Assembly: GCA_018340805.1 (NCBI GenBank)
Contig: JACMZG010001908.1
Span: 39,001,689-39,065,688 of the forward strand
Source of the DNA: Microvelia longipes
Taxonomy: Eukaryota; Arthropoda; Insecta; Hemiptera; Veliidae
Direction: 5' to 3'
DNA length: 64,000 nt
The position numbers and the translations under genes are program-made. A model generated the notes under the pieces. That model was not told the origin of the DNA. It searched no databases and saw nothing but the letters and a program-made list of their open reading frames with translations. The first letter of the stretch is position 1. The number at the start of each line of letters is the position of its first letter. Below are positions 12,043-21,410 of this stretch, piece after piece.

Positions 12043-12667
12043 AGGGTCTACTGGCAAATTAGTAAAGGCAACTACAATGTATAGTAGATACTCTAGGAGA
12101 TCTCTACTATAGTGTAGTAGAATCTACCAAAAAGTATACCAGATCCTACTGCAATAGAAGTAGTAGTAAAAGTATAGTAAAACATACCAGAAAGTATAGT
12201 AGGACTTACCAGAAATTAATGGTAGTAGCAAAAAATTACAGTATAAACTACCAAAAGGTTAATGGGGCAACTAGAAGTTATAGTAGTTTAGTTACTATTA
12301 CGTTGGGACCAACTAAATATATAATTTGCACTTAACCAGAAAAGTCCATATTGGAGTAAAATTTTACTGGGTCTAACTAAACAGAGAGTTGGGGGTAACT
12401 GAAAAATCAGTTACATCAGTAATAATCACCAACTATTTATAGTTAAGATCACTAGAATTTCCAATAAATGCATAGTCATAACTACTAAACCCCAACTGAA
12501 ACAGTTTAGACAAATCCTATAAACTCCTAACTATTTTCATTTAGCAGACCCAGCAAACGTTTAGTCGTCCTTGGTTTTTTCTAGAAATTCAGGTTAACCC
12601 AATGTTTTTTCATTGTGAGATGCCAGAAATATTTCTCAGTGTACATATACCTATATTACATACACAC

Positions 12668-12696
12668 ATACGTATATATATATATTATATATATAT

Positions 12697-12751
<55 letters not shown>

Positions 12752-12756
12752 TATCA
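12668..12756. repeat. (TA)n microsatellite
   Basis: This is an almost pure TA run with several AATA interruptions, directly following the putative right end of the CACTA-like element. Confidence 0.95.
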
Positions 12757-13147
12757 TTTTGATTTAATAAGTTTGAAACTACAGCATACTTTTGGTACCG
12801 CAGTCCAAAAGCCAAGCAAATTATCTTTAAAATGTTTGCAGTCTTGTCTTCCTATTTATCTCGTTTTTCCTGAGGTTTTTACTGGTTTGTAAATTTTCCT
12901 GTTTTTACTTTTCTCATTTATACCGTAGGTCTATTGGAAAAGTATTGTGTTTGCAACAAATTCGAAACTAGAATGTCACCTGAATTTTTCGTTTCAGGTG
13001 TTTTTAAGGCCTCTTAAGTAGTTTTTACAAAGTTGTCTGTGTGTATTTGTCTGCTATCATCGTAGCTCCCAGTGTATTTATGCTAGGGAGTTGAAACTTT
13101 ATACAAAAACCAGTCTATAGGTGTAGTTATGCTTTTCGGAAAATAAT

Positions 13148-13607
13148 TTTTTTTTTGAGGTAGTACGTAATTAAGCACTTTATTGGACCGTTTTTAGGAT
13201 GAAAAGCCAATCATTATTGTTATAGGAAGTTATTTAGTACTTGTCACCTCCGAGGACAATAATGAATGTAAAAAAACTCCTAGGACGTAAAAGTAATTCA
13301 TATATTGCCGCCATTACTGTAATGTAGCGTGTTCAAAAAACAATCTGTGTAAAACCCTCATGAGATTTTTTTAAAAACGTTCATTTTGTTCCTGTTCTTG
13401 TTCGTAAACTAATTTTTTTCGTTTTTAAAAGGTGTTCTGATTGACAATTTTTGTGTGTTTATTTGTAAAGCTTTTACATTTTTGAGTAAAAGTGTGAAGC
13501 TATAGATGGATTCAATGACGACGATAATATGGAGTTAATTGGACGTTTGTTTTTTTTCAATTAAGTATATAGCGCAGTTTATTTAATGAGTGCTACCTCA
13601 AAAAAAA
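13148..13607. mobile_element. 460-bp TIR element nested in family A
   Basis: TTTTTTTTGAGGTAGTAC at 13148-13165 pairs with GTGCTACCTCAAAAAAAA at 13590-13607 (17 of 18 positions). Family A copies at 47.9 and 56.4 kb run straight across this position, which supports insertion here. The interior has no ORF and no family match that I recognise. Confidence 0.6.
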
Positions 13608-13736
13608 TAGTGTATGCTATCCGGCTGAGAATGTCTTTATGTCTTGGCAATTTTTCCCAACTCGCTTCGCTAGTTCGCTAATTGCCGTGACATAAAGACA
13701 CACTTCTCAGCCTTATGGCATAAATAACTATTTTTG
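13600..13736. repeat. long hairpin with a TCGCTTCGCTAG loop
   Basis: The left arm 13600-13653 and right arm 13680-13736 are reverse complements with few changes; shared words include GGCTGAGAA, TGTCTTTATGTC and GGCAATT. The loop is GC-rich (ACTCGCTTCGCTAGTTCGCT). It sits between the nested TIR element and the resumption of family A at GACGTCATT. Confidence 0.75.
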
Positions 13737-14043
13737 ACGTCATTAACCAACAATGATGACTCTGCTAAAAATTCAAAAAATCATAAAGCGCGAAAACATG
13801 TTGCAGTCGGATTGTGATTTGGCATGCATATAGCTATGTATAAGAATAACTTATATACTAACTTTCATCTCATTATCACCATTAGTTTAATGTTTATTAA
13901 ATTAATTGTGTAAGTTTCTTTTAAAAAAATAGTAAAAAATCGTAAAATGATCCAATTGAGTCGAAATTTGGTACAAGAGTGTTAATCTTTAAGTATACAA
14001 AGTTTCGTTTTAATACAACAAGTTTATTTATGCTTTTTGGTTG

Positions 14044-14102
14044 GATCATATAAGTTGAGAAGGATAGAGAGTGGTCAGTATCTGGATGGGTAACCGCTGG
14101 GA
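14044..14102 (+). ncRNA. 5S rRNA-derived segment within family A
   Basis: Starting GATCATATAAGTTGAGAAGG and ending CAGTATCTGGATGGGTAACCGCTGGGA, this aligns nearly without gaps to the 5S rRNA segment GATCACCGAAATTAAGCAGC...TTAGTACTTAGATGGGGGACCGC. The region holds the 5S internal control region (box A, intermediate element, box C). Box C is the best preserved. It is not a functional 5S gene, because the flanks do not continue the 5S sequence. It most likely supplies, or once supplied, a type 1 pol III promoter to the repeat. Confidence 0.65.
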
Positions 14103-14299
14103 CTAAAACGGACCTATATACTATTTGAGGACGAGGGAATTTAGACCGAAGACGGGCTGCAGTATAAATTTAACGATTAGAATATTCTGATGACGAGCGA
14201 AGCGAGTACAAAGTCTCCCTGCTTGTACACTATAAGCGTATAGTGAATCCGATGTGATGAGGAAAGTTCTAAGGTACCCTATGTTTTATTGAATTTTTA

Positions 14300-15100
14300 T
14301 TTAGTTTAAATTTAGCAAAAAATACTTGTTAAATTTAATTACTACGCGAGTAGTTGTTGTTGACTTTGATAAACGTATATTTCTTATACGGATCAAACTG
14401 AAAAGACAAATTGCTTGGTTTGGTGCCAAGTAAGATCTCCTTATTGGCAAAGAAAAACATAGCTACGACCTACCACAGAACACAACAAATATTTATTGTT
14501 AATCAATTTATTTAGATCATTAATTTTTATTTTAATTAATCATTTATAATGCGTCAGCATCACTCTTCATATTTTGTCTACTCTTCTGTCAGTATGAAAT
14601 GAAAAAAACTACATTGTTATTTATAAGCAATTTGAATTCTTTTTAATTAATAATACTTAAAATGCACCTAAACACAATGAAAAATTGTTATCTTAATGTG
14701 ACGCGACGGGATTGCACTCAAACTTCACGCTTGCAATAAATTTAAATAAAACAACTATCAATTCTGCCTTGCTTTGTGAAAGAACAAGTAAAAAGTTTAA
14801 TTAATTTGCTTTATCGTTATGTGTTTTATTTAGTTACTTAAAATAAAAAAAAAAAAGTTAGTTTTTATAAACTTTTTATGCATAAATGTTATATAAATAT
14901 TTCATGAAATGCTTATTAATGTTTACTAATTAACAGTTTTATCTTTATATTTTTTATTATATTTTTTCTAATTTTCTTTTCTGTTTTTACATCAAGTTAC
15001 ATTGTTCATTCCTTATCTCCTATAAAGAAATAAAATTATTTTAGTATTTGAACACACCTTATTATTTATATAATTTTCGAAATTAAACCACGTTTTGGCA
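14300..15100. other. AT-rich stretch with no recognised feature
   Basis: No exon or repeat could be supported. An A-run near 14846 and scattered polyadenylation-like AATAAA words are all that stand out. Confidence 0.45.
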
Positions 15101-15457
15101 ATAGAATATTTAATTAAACCTTTGACTTATATAACTAATCTTTGTTTTAACCAAGGAGTCTTTCCAAATTTACTAAAACAAGCTTTAGTTATCCCATTGC
15201 TTAAGCAAGGAGAAAAATTAGATCCCTAAAATTACGACGATTTCCTTGTAGTCAAATATATCTATAATATCTATATTGGGAAATGTACCAAGTATAGATT
15301 AGTCGACCATTTAAGAATCAAATAATATTATCTCAAACAACCAATTAGGTTATATGAAAAATAAAAGTACAGCAGATGCTGTGTATAAGTCATCTGAAAA
15401 AATGATTAATGACCTAGATAAAGTCATGAAATCAATGGCTATTTTTATAGACGTTTA

Positions 15458-15716
15458 ATAGTATATTATGCTACTAGGCAGCAAAATGGAATTTTGCAGA
15501 TGAGTTTTATAAATTTGCCCCCGAGCCGAAGGCGAGGGCGGGCTATGGAAATTACCTGCTGAGGCGTAAGCCGAGGCAGGTAATTAACCCATTTGACAGA
15601 CGAGGCGAAGCCGAGGCTGGCAAATGGCGAATTACCTGCAGAGGCGTAAGCCGAGGCAGGTAATTAATTGCACGAGTCTGCAATGTTTCCTTTGCTGCAT
15701 AGTAGCATATACTATT
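15458..15716. mobile_element. short TIR element carrying four GC-rich hairpins
   Basis: The left end AATAGTATATTATGCTACTA plus GGCAGCAAAA is inverted at 15692-15716 (AATAGTATATGCTACTATGC on the minus strand). Between them lie a GC-rich imperfect hairpin (15514-15536) and three near-perfect ones: 15551-15584 (ATTACCTGC/GCAGGTAAT), 15589-15627 (CCATTTG/CAAATGG) and 15631-15664 (ATTACCTGC again). The last three share the same apex, GAGGCG(T/A)AAGCCGAGG, on different outer stems. The element interrupts the LINE RT between FIDV and KAFD. It abuts the related element at 15714. Confidence 0.65.
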
Positions 15717-16506
15717 TTATCTACTAACGGCAGAAAAAATACACAAGAGATTATTTTAAATACTTGCTGCGAGATTTTACAGGCAGTAAAGACTGCTTTG
15801 AAGTAGATGCAACGCTGACAATATCAGGTGGAGGGTGGTCCAATAACTCGTCAATGTCAACAATGTTTGTATCTTTATTCACTTCACTGTTGTTCTCACT
15901 CATTATGTTTTAGTAACTTAACTTTAGTTTACCGATTTAGTTTTTGATAACGTTCAATTTTTGTAACTTTATATACTTAAACTAAATATAACAACATGAA
16001 ATACAAAATCTGACGACTTAAACATTAAAAATCTGTCGATTCATAAACAGCTGGTAAATAATTTAATTTAATGCCAAAATTATCAGTGTTGCCAATTTGT
16101 TTCCAAAACATTATATATTATTAGATAAACAAATGTTAAACATTTAATAATAATATCGTAATTTTAAGTAACAATAAAGAAAGTTACATACTACAAACAA
16201 GCTAGAATAAATAATAGTTTACAAGATAAAACAATACCGAAATTCACGCAATAATTTGTAAAATAATAACCTTCACTCATTCATTTTCCGCCTAGGGAGT
16301 TTTGACTTGTTTCCCATGTTATTTAAATGAGCCATAACTCCCTAGTACTTTTTTCATTACCAAAACATTTTGCGTACTGTTTTGAAACATTTTGCGTACT
16401 GTTTTAAAATATTTCCCGTATTGTTTGACAGTGTAGGTAAAATGACATTTTGCAGCTTAAAAACAGTCCAGTAATGGCTAATTTTGCTGCCGTGAGTAGA
16501 TAAAAG
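15714..16506 (-). mobile_element. 793-bp TIR element with a small ORF
   Basis: TTTTATCTACTAACGGCAG at 15714-15732 is inverted at 16488-16506 with one mismatch. The termini resemble those of the neighbouring element (CTACT..GGCAGCAAAA), so the two are probably related. The minus strand carries a 50-codon ORF at 15751-15903. Near the right end, TTTTGCGTACTGTTTTGAAA occurs as an adjacent imperfect repeat. It sits inside the LINE RT, so it is younger than that LINE. Confidence 0.65.
15751..15903 (-). CDS. 50-aa ORF, possible tyrosine recombinase N-terminus
   Basis: The ORF starts ATG at 15903 and stops TAA at 15751-15753. The protein begins MSENNSEVNKDTNIVDIDEL and continues with a PPPDIVSV segment. 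It ends SLLPVKSRSKYLK. Balanced codon use and an acidic, serine-rich leader set it apart from the AT-rich noise around it. The final LLPxKSRxxY motif resembles the start of the core-binding (SAM-like) domain in Crypton-type and related eukaryotic tyrosine recombinases, which usually continues YxxFxxW. Here the frame stops first, so at most the leader of a much longer protein survives. The family assignment is an inference from one motif. Confidence 0.45.
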   Translation of the reverse strand: MSENNSEVNKDTNIVDIDELLDHPPPDIVSVASTSKQSLLPVKSRSKYLK

Positions 16507-17589
16507 CATTTGATACTGTCTCTCATGAGGAATTGTTGGATACGTTACAATCAGTGGGGATTATTGGCATTTGTTATCAAATGTTTTAAAGTTGTTTAGA
16601 AAACAGACAACAACAAACTAAGCTTGAAGAAATTTTAAGTAAAAAAGAAATAATAATCTGTGGAACTCCACAAGGAACAGTTTTTCGCCCTGGTTATTTC
16701 TTATCTATATAAATTGTTCAAAAATAACTACATGCAAGTCATATCCTTTGTTGACGATACTTTACTTTATTTTAGAGCTTCCAATTGGAACCAAGTATTT
16801 ATTAAGGCAACAAGTAGTATAGCGTATGGATCTCTAAAAAATAAAATATATGACTTTTTCCCTGGACGAACCAGACAACCACCCCACCATTTAAAATTAA
16901 AATTTCATGATCCACTTTGTACCCTTATTAATTCTAACATACTTAACTTAAACTGTGGTTGTAATGAAATACAACGAGTTGACAAAGTCAAGTAGTTAAG
17001 AGTTATTGTAGATCAACAGCTAGAGAAAACATTAAAAGAATAAGAACAACTATGTAGGCTTTTATAAAAATCAGAGATTTTGCAAGCAAAGCATTATTAA
17101 AAACGATATACCATTCTAAAGCGTGGTTCGTAAGTTAAAACTAAACCTGCATCTGCTGGTGCCAAAATGCTTTATTTTAGTTAAATGCAAGTATGTGCAG
17201 CCCAAAAATGTTTAAAAATCAAAGGAATAATAACACTTGCTTTGTGTGCAATCGCTGACTTGGTCCATGTGTATAAAATTAGTGGTAAATGTATGAAGGA
17301 GACAGTAATTTCAAGAAAGGATTCTCTTAAACTTCCTGCTCTTTTAGTTCAATTACATAACTACTTTAAATTTTTTGAATATTCCTTATGGCACATACAT
17401 ATTTTGAACTCTGTAAAAAATGTACACGATATCACGGAGTCAATTTTACATTAAAATTTTTAAGTCAATAAATTTTAAGATTTTTAAGCATGTAATGCCT
17501 AAGAGGTTATGGAAGCATGTAAAGTCATTCAAAACTGTTGAAAACACAAAACTAGCATAAAGAAACTAGGAGCAATGTGATGAAAACGG

Positions 17590-17760
17590 AGCCACACATA
17601 AAGACTGACACTTTGTGAAAACCACTGAAAAGGTCTTAAAAAACCTGAAACGGATAATTTAGGTGAAATCTCGGTTTCAGATGTTAAGTGCAAAACTGTT
17701 ATTTTCCATATGGAGGAGAAAAGACTTTTAAGGTCGTTTATTAATATTCGATTTCAGTGT
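17590..17760 (-). mobile_element. family A fragment (head)
   Basis: Read on the minus strand it gives TTATCCGTTTCAGGTTTTTT, AAGACCTTTTCAGTGGTTTT and CACAAAGTGTCAGTC, the same order as the head of the copy at 12.9 kb. The downstream part is missing. It lies just beyond the end of the LINE remnant. Confidence 0.6.
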
Positions 17761-17994
17761 GCCCGATCTCTTTAACCGTCGCACATAGAAATTTAACAGA
17801 AAAACCTAGGTTCATAGAGATACTATACTAGAGGGGCCCTATTCGTTGAGTTTTGAAGCATCGAAAAAGTAACCTGAACACCTTCGGCTATCAATATAAT
17901 CAAATAAACAGAACTAAAATACAGACTGTTTCATAGTAGAACGTTAGAATGCAAATCAAAACACAAAAAATGTGAGGGAATACGAAAATAATTA

Positions 17995-18130
17995 ATATAT
18001 TATAACCTTAACTTACTCTTTAGAGGAGGTTTTAATGAGGTTACACAGAGCCCCTAAGCGCCCCGAAAAGATATTTTAGGCCTCTCAATTTAATGAGATA
18101 GGCTATGCCCCCACTAGTAATATCTCTATG
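17995..18130 (+). repeat. dispersed repeat, copy 1 (second copy 47019-47140)
   Basis: TATAACCTTAACT(T/C)ACTC, GAGGTTTTAATGAGGTTACA, CACAGAGCCCCT and CTCAATTTAATGAGATAGGCT all recur in order at 47.02-47.14 kb with scattered changes. The second copy lies inside an element with ACAG(A)GTGGTCC ends, so this is probably an internal part of that MITE family. Confidence 0.7.
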
Positions 18131-18132
18131 GC

Positions 18133-18412
18133 TAGGTTGCATTAAATTGAAACCATTTACTACTTTGCAAGTGTTACCAACCTTATAGCATTAAGTATGA
18201 CCATTGGTACTTTTAAGGTCTTCAAGGACATTATTGATATGTTACAAAATTTTATGAAATTCGTAAATAAATCTAATATATAAATTTTAAAAATAAAATT
18301 TATTAATAAAACATTATTATTTGGTGATAAATAACGTGAACACTACAAATTAAGGTTGCATTTAAATGAAACCATTTAATAAATATCAAGTTTTACCAAC
18401 CTTATAGCGCTT
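18133..18412 (+). repeat. direct repeat pair of about 60 bp
   Basis: The block AGGTTGCATTAAATTGAAACC to CCAACCTTATAGC at 18134-18192 recurs at about 18352-18411 as AGGTTGCATTTAAATGAAACC to CCAACCTTATAGC. About 160 bases of AT-rich sequence separate the pair. Confidence 0.7.
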
Positions 18413-18490
18413 GCTTTGAATCGCGAATAAGTATATCTAATTATGTATCTTTTTTGTTAAACAAAATCGTGAACAATTATTAACAAATGT

Positions 18491-19210
18491 AATATAAAAA
18501 AATCTGCATAAAATTGTCCTTACTTCAAGCACCATTAGCAAAAATCCATGTATATTTTTTATTAATACAACCCATGTCCATGTTTCTCTACTATATATAC
18601 GATATACATTTATAATAAAAAGGAATTTTTGTATACTTTAAACATTATATGTCTACATATGTTGTGAACTTCTTTACTTAGAGGGGATCTCTTATCTTAA
18701 CGTGTTTCTTTTAAAAATGTTGGACCATAAAAGGCTGAAATAATTAATCAATAGCTACAGGTACATGATAATCCTGTTAGCGCCTCCACACAGCTCTTAA
18801 ACACAATCATATTTCAAATGTATAACATAAAGCGAAGAATATCATTCAGGATTGTTTTATATCTTTAAATTATTAAAAAAAAACATTTGATTTGCTGGTT
18901 TTTATCAATGTGGTAAATTTTATCTTATAAAGTTTAATGTAAAGAATTCTTTATTTTATGTGTTTTTCGTTGTTATTTATTTTAATTAAACATATTTTTC
19001 ATGCTTAAAAAATTAATTTAAAAAGTTTAATAAAAGATAATTTTATAAAAAAATTCAAAGGTATATTAAATGTCATTCAATTTAGTTATTATGAATCTAT
19101 ATTAATTATTTAAGGAAAAGAACAATTAATATACATCTGTTTTATATTATTATAATAATATAAAAATATAAAATAAATCTGCATAAAATTGTCCTTTCTT
19201 CAAGCACTTG
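18491..19210 (+). repeat. interval bounded by a 30-bp direct repeat
   Basis: AATCTGCATAAAATTGTCCT plus (T)ACTTCAAGCAC at about 18500-18530 is repeated at about 19178-19210 with one change. The 650 bases between are AT-rich with no gene and no terminal repeat. The duplication could be a large target-site duplication or a local segmental copy. Confidence 0.55.
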
Positions 19211-19214
19211 CTTC

Positions 19215-19699
19215 AAATTGGTTGCGGGGTTCCTTGATTCTTGTCTTTACAAATTGGGACTCGCTTCGCTCTTCCTCAGAATGTCATGATTACTTAAGGC
19301 CTAAGTTATAAGTTATAAATGCTTCGATCTCGTTACGCTTAACCTCAGGATAAAGTGGAGATCGGAGTCAAGGGTGTTAAAACTTATAACTCTTTTGGCT
19401 CGTCCTCAAAATACTTCGCTCAATCTCAAATTTATTAGGTAACCGAAGTAATAAAGTGTTATAACATAGGTTTGATCTATAAGTTTTAACAAGTTTTACT
19501 GCATTGTCATTAATGAGACAATGTTGTTTTACGAAATTTTGTTCATAGACGTTACTAGGGGACTTGATAACTTTCGAATGCTTTGTTAGATCGAAAAGAA
19601 ACTTGGTGAAAAAAATCGAGCTCATTAATGTTCCGAACCCTTTTGGTTTTAAAATATGTGTGACGTCATAAACACACAATAATGACTCGGCGAAAATTT
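19215..19699. mobile_element. mosaic of family A tail and body pieces
   Basis: GGGACTCGCTTCGCTC and TTCCTCAGAATGTCATG at 19257-19288 are the family A tail in minus orientation. TGTGACGTCATAAACACACA and ATAATGACTCGGC near 19660-19695 are family A body in plus orientation. The minus-strand frame at 19377-19679 runs through this mosaic and has no recognisable domain. Confidence 0.45.
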
Positions 19700-19905
19700 C
19701 AATATGTAATTATTGATTGACATGTATCGAGAAAAATCACGTTTTTCACCTGAGTTCTCGTGAAAATTCGCTTATATCGTTGCAGTATGCCACTTTTATA
19801 AACTAGTAATATAACAAACTAATAAACAACAAATACCATAAGGCCTCGAGACGGCCTCGCTGAGGAGCGGACAAGAGGGCGATAGCCTCTTGTTTCAATA
19901 CTAAC
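19700..19905 (+). mobile_element. short element with GC-rich hairpin end, copy 1
   Basis: TATTGATTGACATG, GAAAATTCGCTTATATC and ATAAACTAGTAATAT recur in the same order at 60462-60655. Both copies finish with a GC-rich block after AT-rich sequence. Here that block is AAGGCCTCGAGACGGCCTCG followed by CAAGAGG/CCTCTTG arms at 19872-19892. The boundaries are approximate. Confidence 0.55.
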
Positions 19906-20029
19906 CTAACAGATAGTTTGGACTTGGAAAAGGATATACAGTAGGGTCATACAGATTTATATTGAGGGTTTAGTAGCCCTTGGCTCTCCCCTGGATTAGA
20001 TGGTACTTACAATTCCGCTAGATCGCGAC

Positions 20030-20320
20030 ACTTATATTTTTTCTCATTTCTTTTAACCTTTCCTCACTTATACTGCAGGTATGTAGAAAATATATTATTT
20101 TCAACTATACATCACCTGACCTTTTAGATATTTTTTAAGACCTCTTGAGTGGTTTTTACCAATATGTTCTTTTTACATAAATGTGTCATGTCTTTGTATT
20201 TTTGGTCCTTATATATGTGTTTGTATTAGAGAGTAGAAACTTGGAGGAAATATCTACGTTTAAGTTTACTTGTGTTTTCAGGGAACATTTCATGACTTTT
20301 TATTAATGACTAAGAATTAT
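20030..20320 (+). mobile_element. family A fragment (head)
   Basis: CCTTTCCTCACTTATACTGC, TTTAAGACCTCTTGAGTGG and GTATTAGAGAGTAGAAACTT follow the family A order, heavily diverged. The 5S-like part and tail are absent. Confidence 0.6.
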
Positions 20321-20774
20321 TTATATACTTTTAATTAACTTAATTACTAAGTAATTATTTTAAAATGCATAAACAGAACTACTGTTAACATCTATTTGAA
20401 AAAATACATACATGCAGTCTTATAAGATATAAAACATTTTATTTCATTATGATTAATGACTTGATGACTAATTTTCTTACATCATTTTGTTTTAATTCGA
20501 AATAATATAATGAAATCTAGTTGAAATGTTCGTTTTAGCAATGGGCATAAGAATATGTTTATATCAATGAGATGGGAACCAATTTCATAATAAAACAAAA
20601 TTGTTTATAGGAAGAAAAGTTACTCTTGTATTTCACATAATTACATTTGGATTTATCAAAACAAAGAGTATATTTCTAGATATACTCTCTGCTCAAACTT
20701 AGTGCAAGTATAATACTTTAAGGATTCATTTAATGACTGAACATTAGCCAATTCACAAGCAACACCGGGTCCAA

Positions 20775-20848
20775 GCGTAGCTTATATTTTTAACTCATTT
20801 AAATGCCTTTAAGACCAAATTTCGGTCTTTAAAAATATAAAACCACGC
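20775..20848. repeat. nested hairpin
   Basis: GCGTAGCTTATATTTTTAA (from 20775) pairs with TTAAAAATATAAAACCACGC (to 20848). An inner pair TTTAAGACC/GGTCTTTAAA surrounds a seven-base loop. About 19-bp outer arms and 9-bp inner arms make it unlikely to be chance. Confidence 0.6.
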
Positions 20849-20849
20849 A

Positions 20850-21370
20850 TCAAAAGAAACCATGTATCCCCGCTAGGATTTAAACATAATAGAGTGCTGA
20901 CTTTTATTACAAACAGCACTAAGCTGAACCCGCATTTGTTAAATTATACTTACCTCATTTCTAATTTTTAATAACGAGAACCTAATGTTTGATGAAGAGT
21001 CTTAAAAAGTTTATAATATTAAATTAAAATCACATCTTTAATGAGTGCCGAAAATATAAAATAATTGTTACAGCTTTATAAAAAAAAAAAAATAATAATA
21101 ATAAATGGCAAATAATCATGGAACTAGACTTAGCTGTCTATAGGATAAAATATGGGCCATATAATAATATGGCCATTTAAGCTAGCTTGTTTAAAAAAAG
21201 CTTTACTTTTATCTATGTAAATATCTCGTGAACTGTTCTAGCCACAGATTAGGTAATCCTCTTTGTATTTAAACAACTTCTTCGTTCTTTATAAATAAAT
21301 TGAGATGTGGAGTCAATCAATAAAAGGAATTGAGAGAAACAGTCTCTCCACTGATTTAAATGATAATATA
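20850..21370. other. AT-rich stretch with no recognised feature
   Basis: There is a simple A/AAT run near 21080-21105 and no exon. Box-B-like wording near 20870-20885 is not accompanied by a box A. Confidence 0.4.
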
Positions 21371-21374
21371 TTCA

Positions 21375-21410
21375 CAGAGCCAGCTTTCAGTTTTAACAAA
21401 CCATCATCAG
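21375..21410 (-). ncRNA. degenerate CTGATGA...GAAA motif (hammerhead-like core)
   Basis: On the minus strand CTGATGATGGTTTGTTAAAA is followed by CTGAAAGCTGG. CTGATGA and GAAA separated by a short stem-loop form the conserved core of type I hammerhead ribozymes, found in Penelope-like and related retroelements. Very similar CTGATGATGGnnn..CGAAACGT blocks are also common in 3' regions of invertebrate retroelements. Stem II here is weak and the usual GAAAC is GAAAG, so activity is doubtful. It lies 0.5 kb beyond the 3' end of the LINE at 21935-23395, on the same strand. Confidence 0.3.

Larger units (their letters stand above)
9470..12641. mobile_element. probable non-autonomous CACTA-like (CMC/EnSpm) element
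   Basis: The left end CACTGAGAAA at 9470 is matched by the reverse complement TTTCTCAGTG ending at 12641. Both are flanked by TA, a possible 2-bp target duplication. Just inside each end a second shared block occurs in inverted orientation: CATTGGGTTTAATTGG on the left and CATTGGGTTAACCTG read from the right. Both flanks, 9500-9990 and 12050-12600, are filled with short AGTTA/TAACT/ACTAA words, like the subterminal transposase-binding repeats of CACTA elements. No transposase frame remains. The middle is occupied by other repeats (10105-11580 and 11828-12042). The TIR is short, so chance pairing is possible, but the second shared block argues against it. Confidence 0.45.
12903..14290 (+). mobile_element. 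family A copy, interrupted by two insertions
   Basis: This is the longest copy of the window's commonest repeat. The head reads TTCTCATTTATACCGTAGG, then GTTTCAGGTGTTTTTAAGGC, ATCATCGTAGCTCCCAGTG and TTTATGCTAGGGAGTTGAAA. Downstream are GACGTCATTAACCAACAATG, GGCATGCATATAGCTATG, the 5S-like block at 14044-14102, a tail with GACGAGCGAAGCGAG, and an end near TTCTAAGGTACCC. The copy at 56235-56785 shows the same order without the 13.15-13.74 kb insertions. No ORF of any length is present, so it is non-autonomous. The class is unknown; the internal 5S-like block suggests RNA polymerase III transcription, as in SINE3 elements. Confidence 0.75.
15110..17454 (+). pseudogene. LINE reverse transcriptase remnant (Jockey/CR1-like), split by insertions
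   Basis: This is a decayed non-LTR retrotransposon RT domain. Readable in order: GVFPNLLKQALVIPLLKQGE with a following DP.NY block (about 15150-15235), a HLRIK segment, STADAVYK and ending FIDV (to 15457). After the insertions it resumes at 16504 with KAFDTVSHEELLDTL, then CGTPQGTVFRPG (16655-16690), the catalytic FVDDTLLYF (about 16748-16775) and an RVIVDQQLEKT block. The end includes CAAQKCLKI (17190-17215) and stops at 17454. Stops and frameshifts interrupt it repeatedly, so it is dead. The RT motif order is standard for Jockey-superfamily LINEs. No endonuclease or ORF1 part is visible upstream. Confidence 0.85.

Noticed and set aside
14044..14102. Functional 5S rRNA gene
   Set aside because: Only the internal control region is recognisable; the outer 5S helices and ends are missing here and in the other four copies.
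15624..15806. 60-codon plus ORF
   Set aside because: Antisense to the more convincing 50-codon minus ORF and partly made of hairpin arms.
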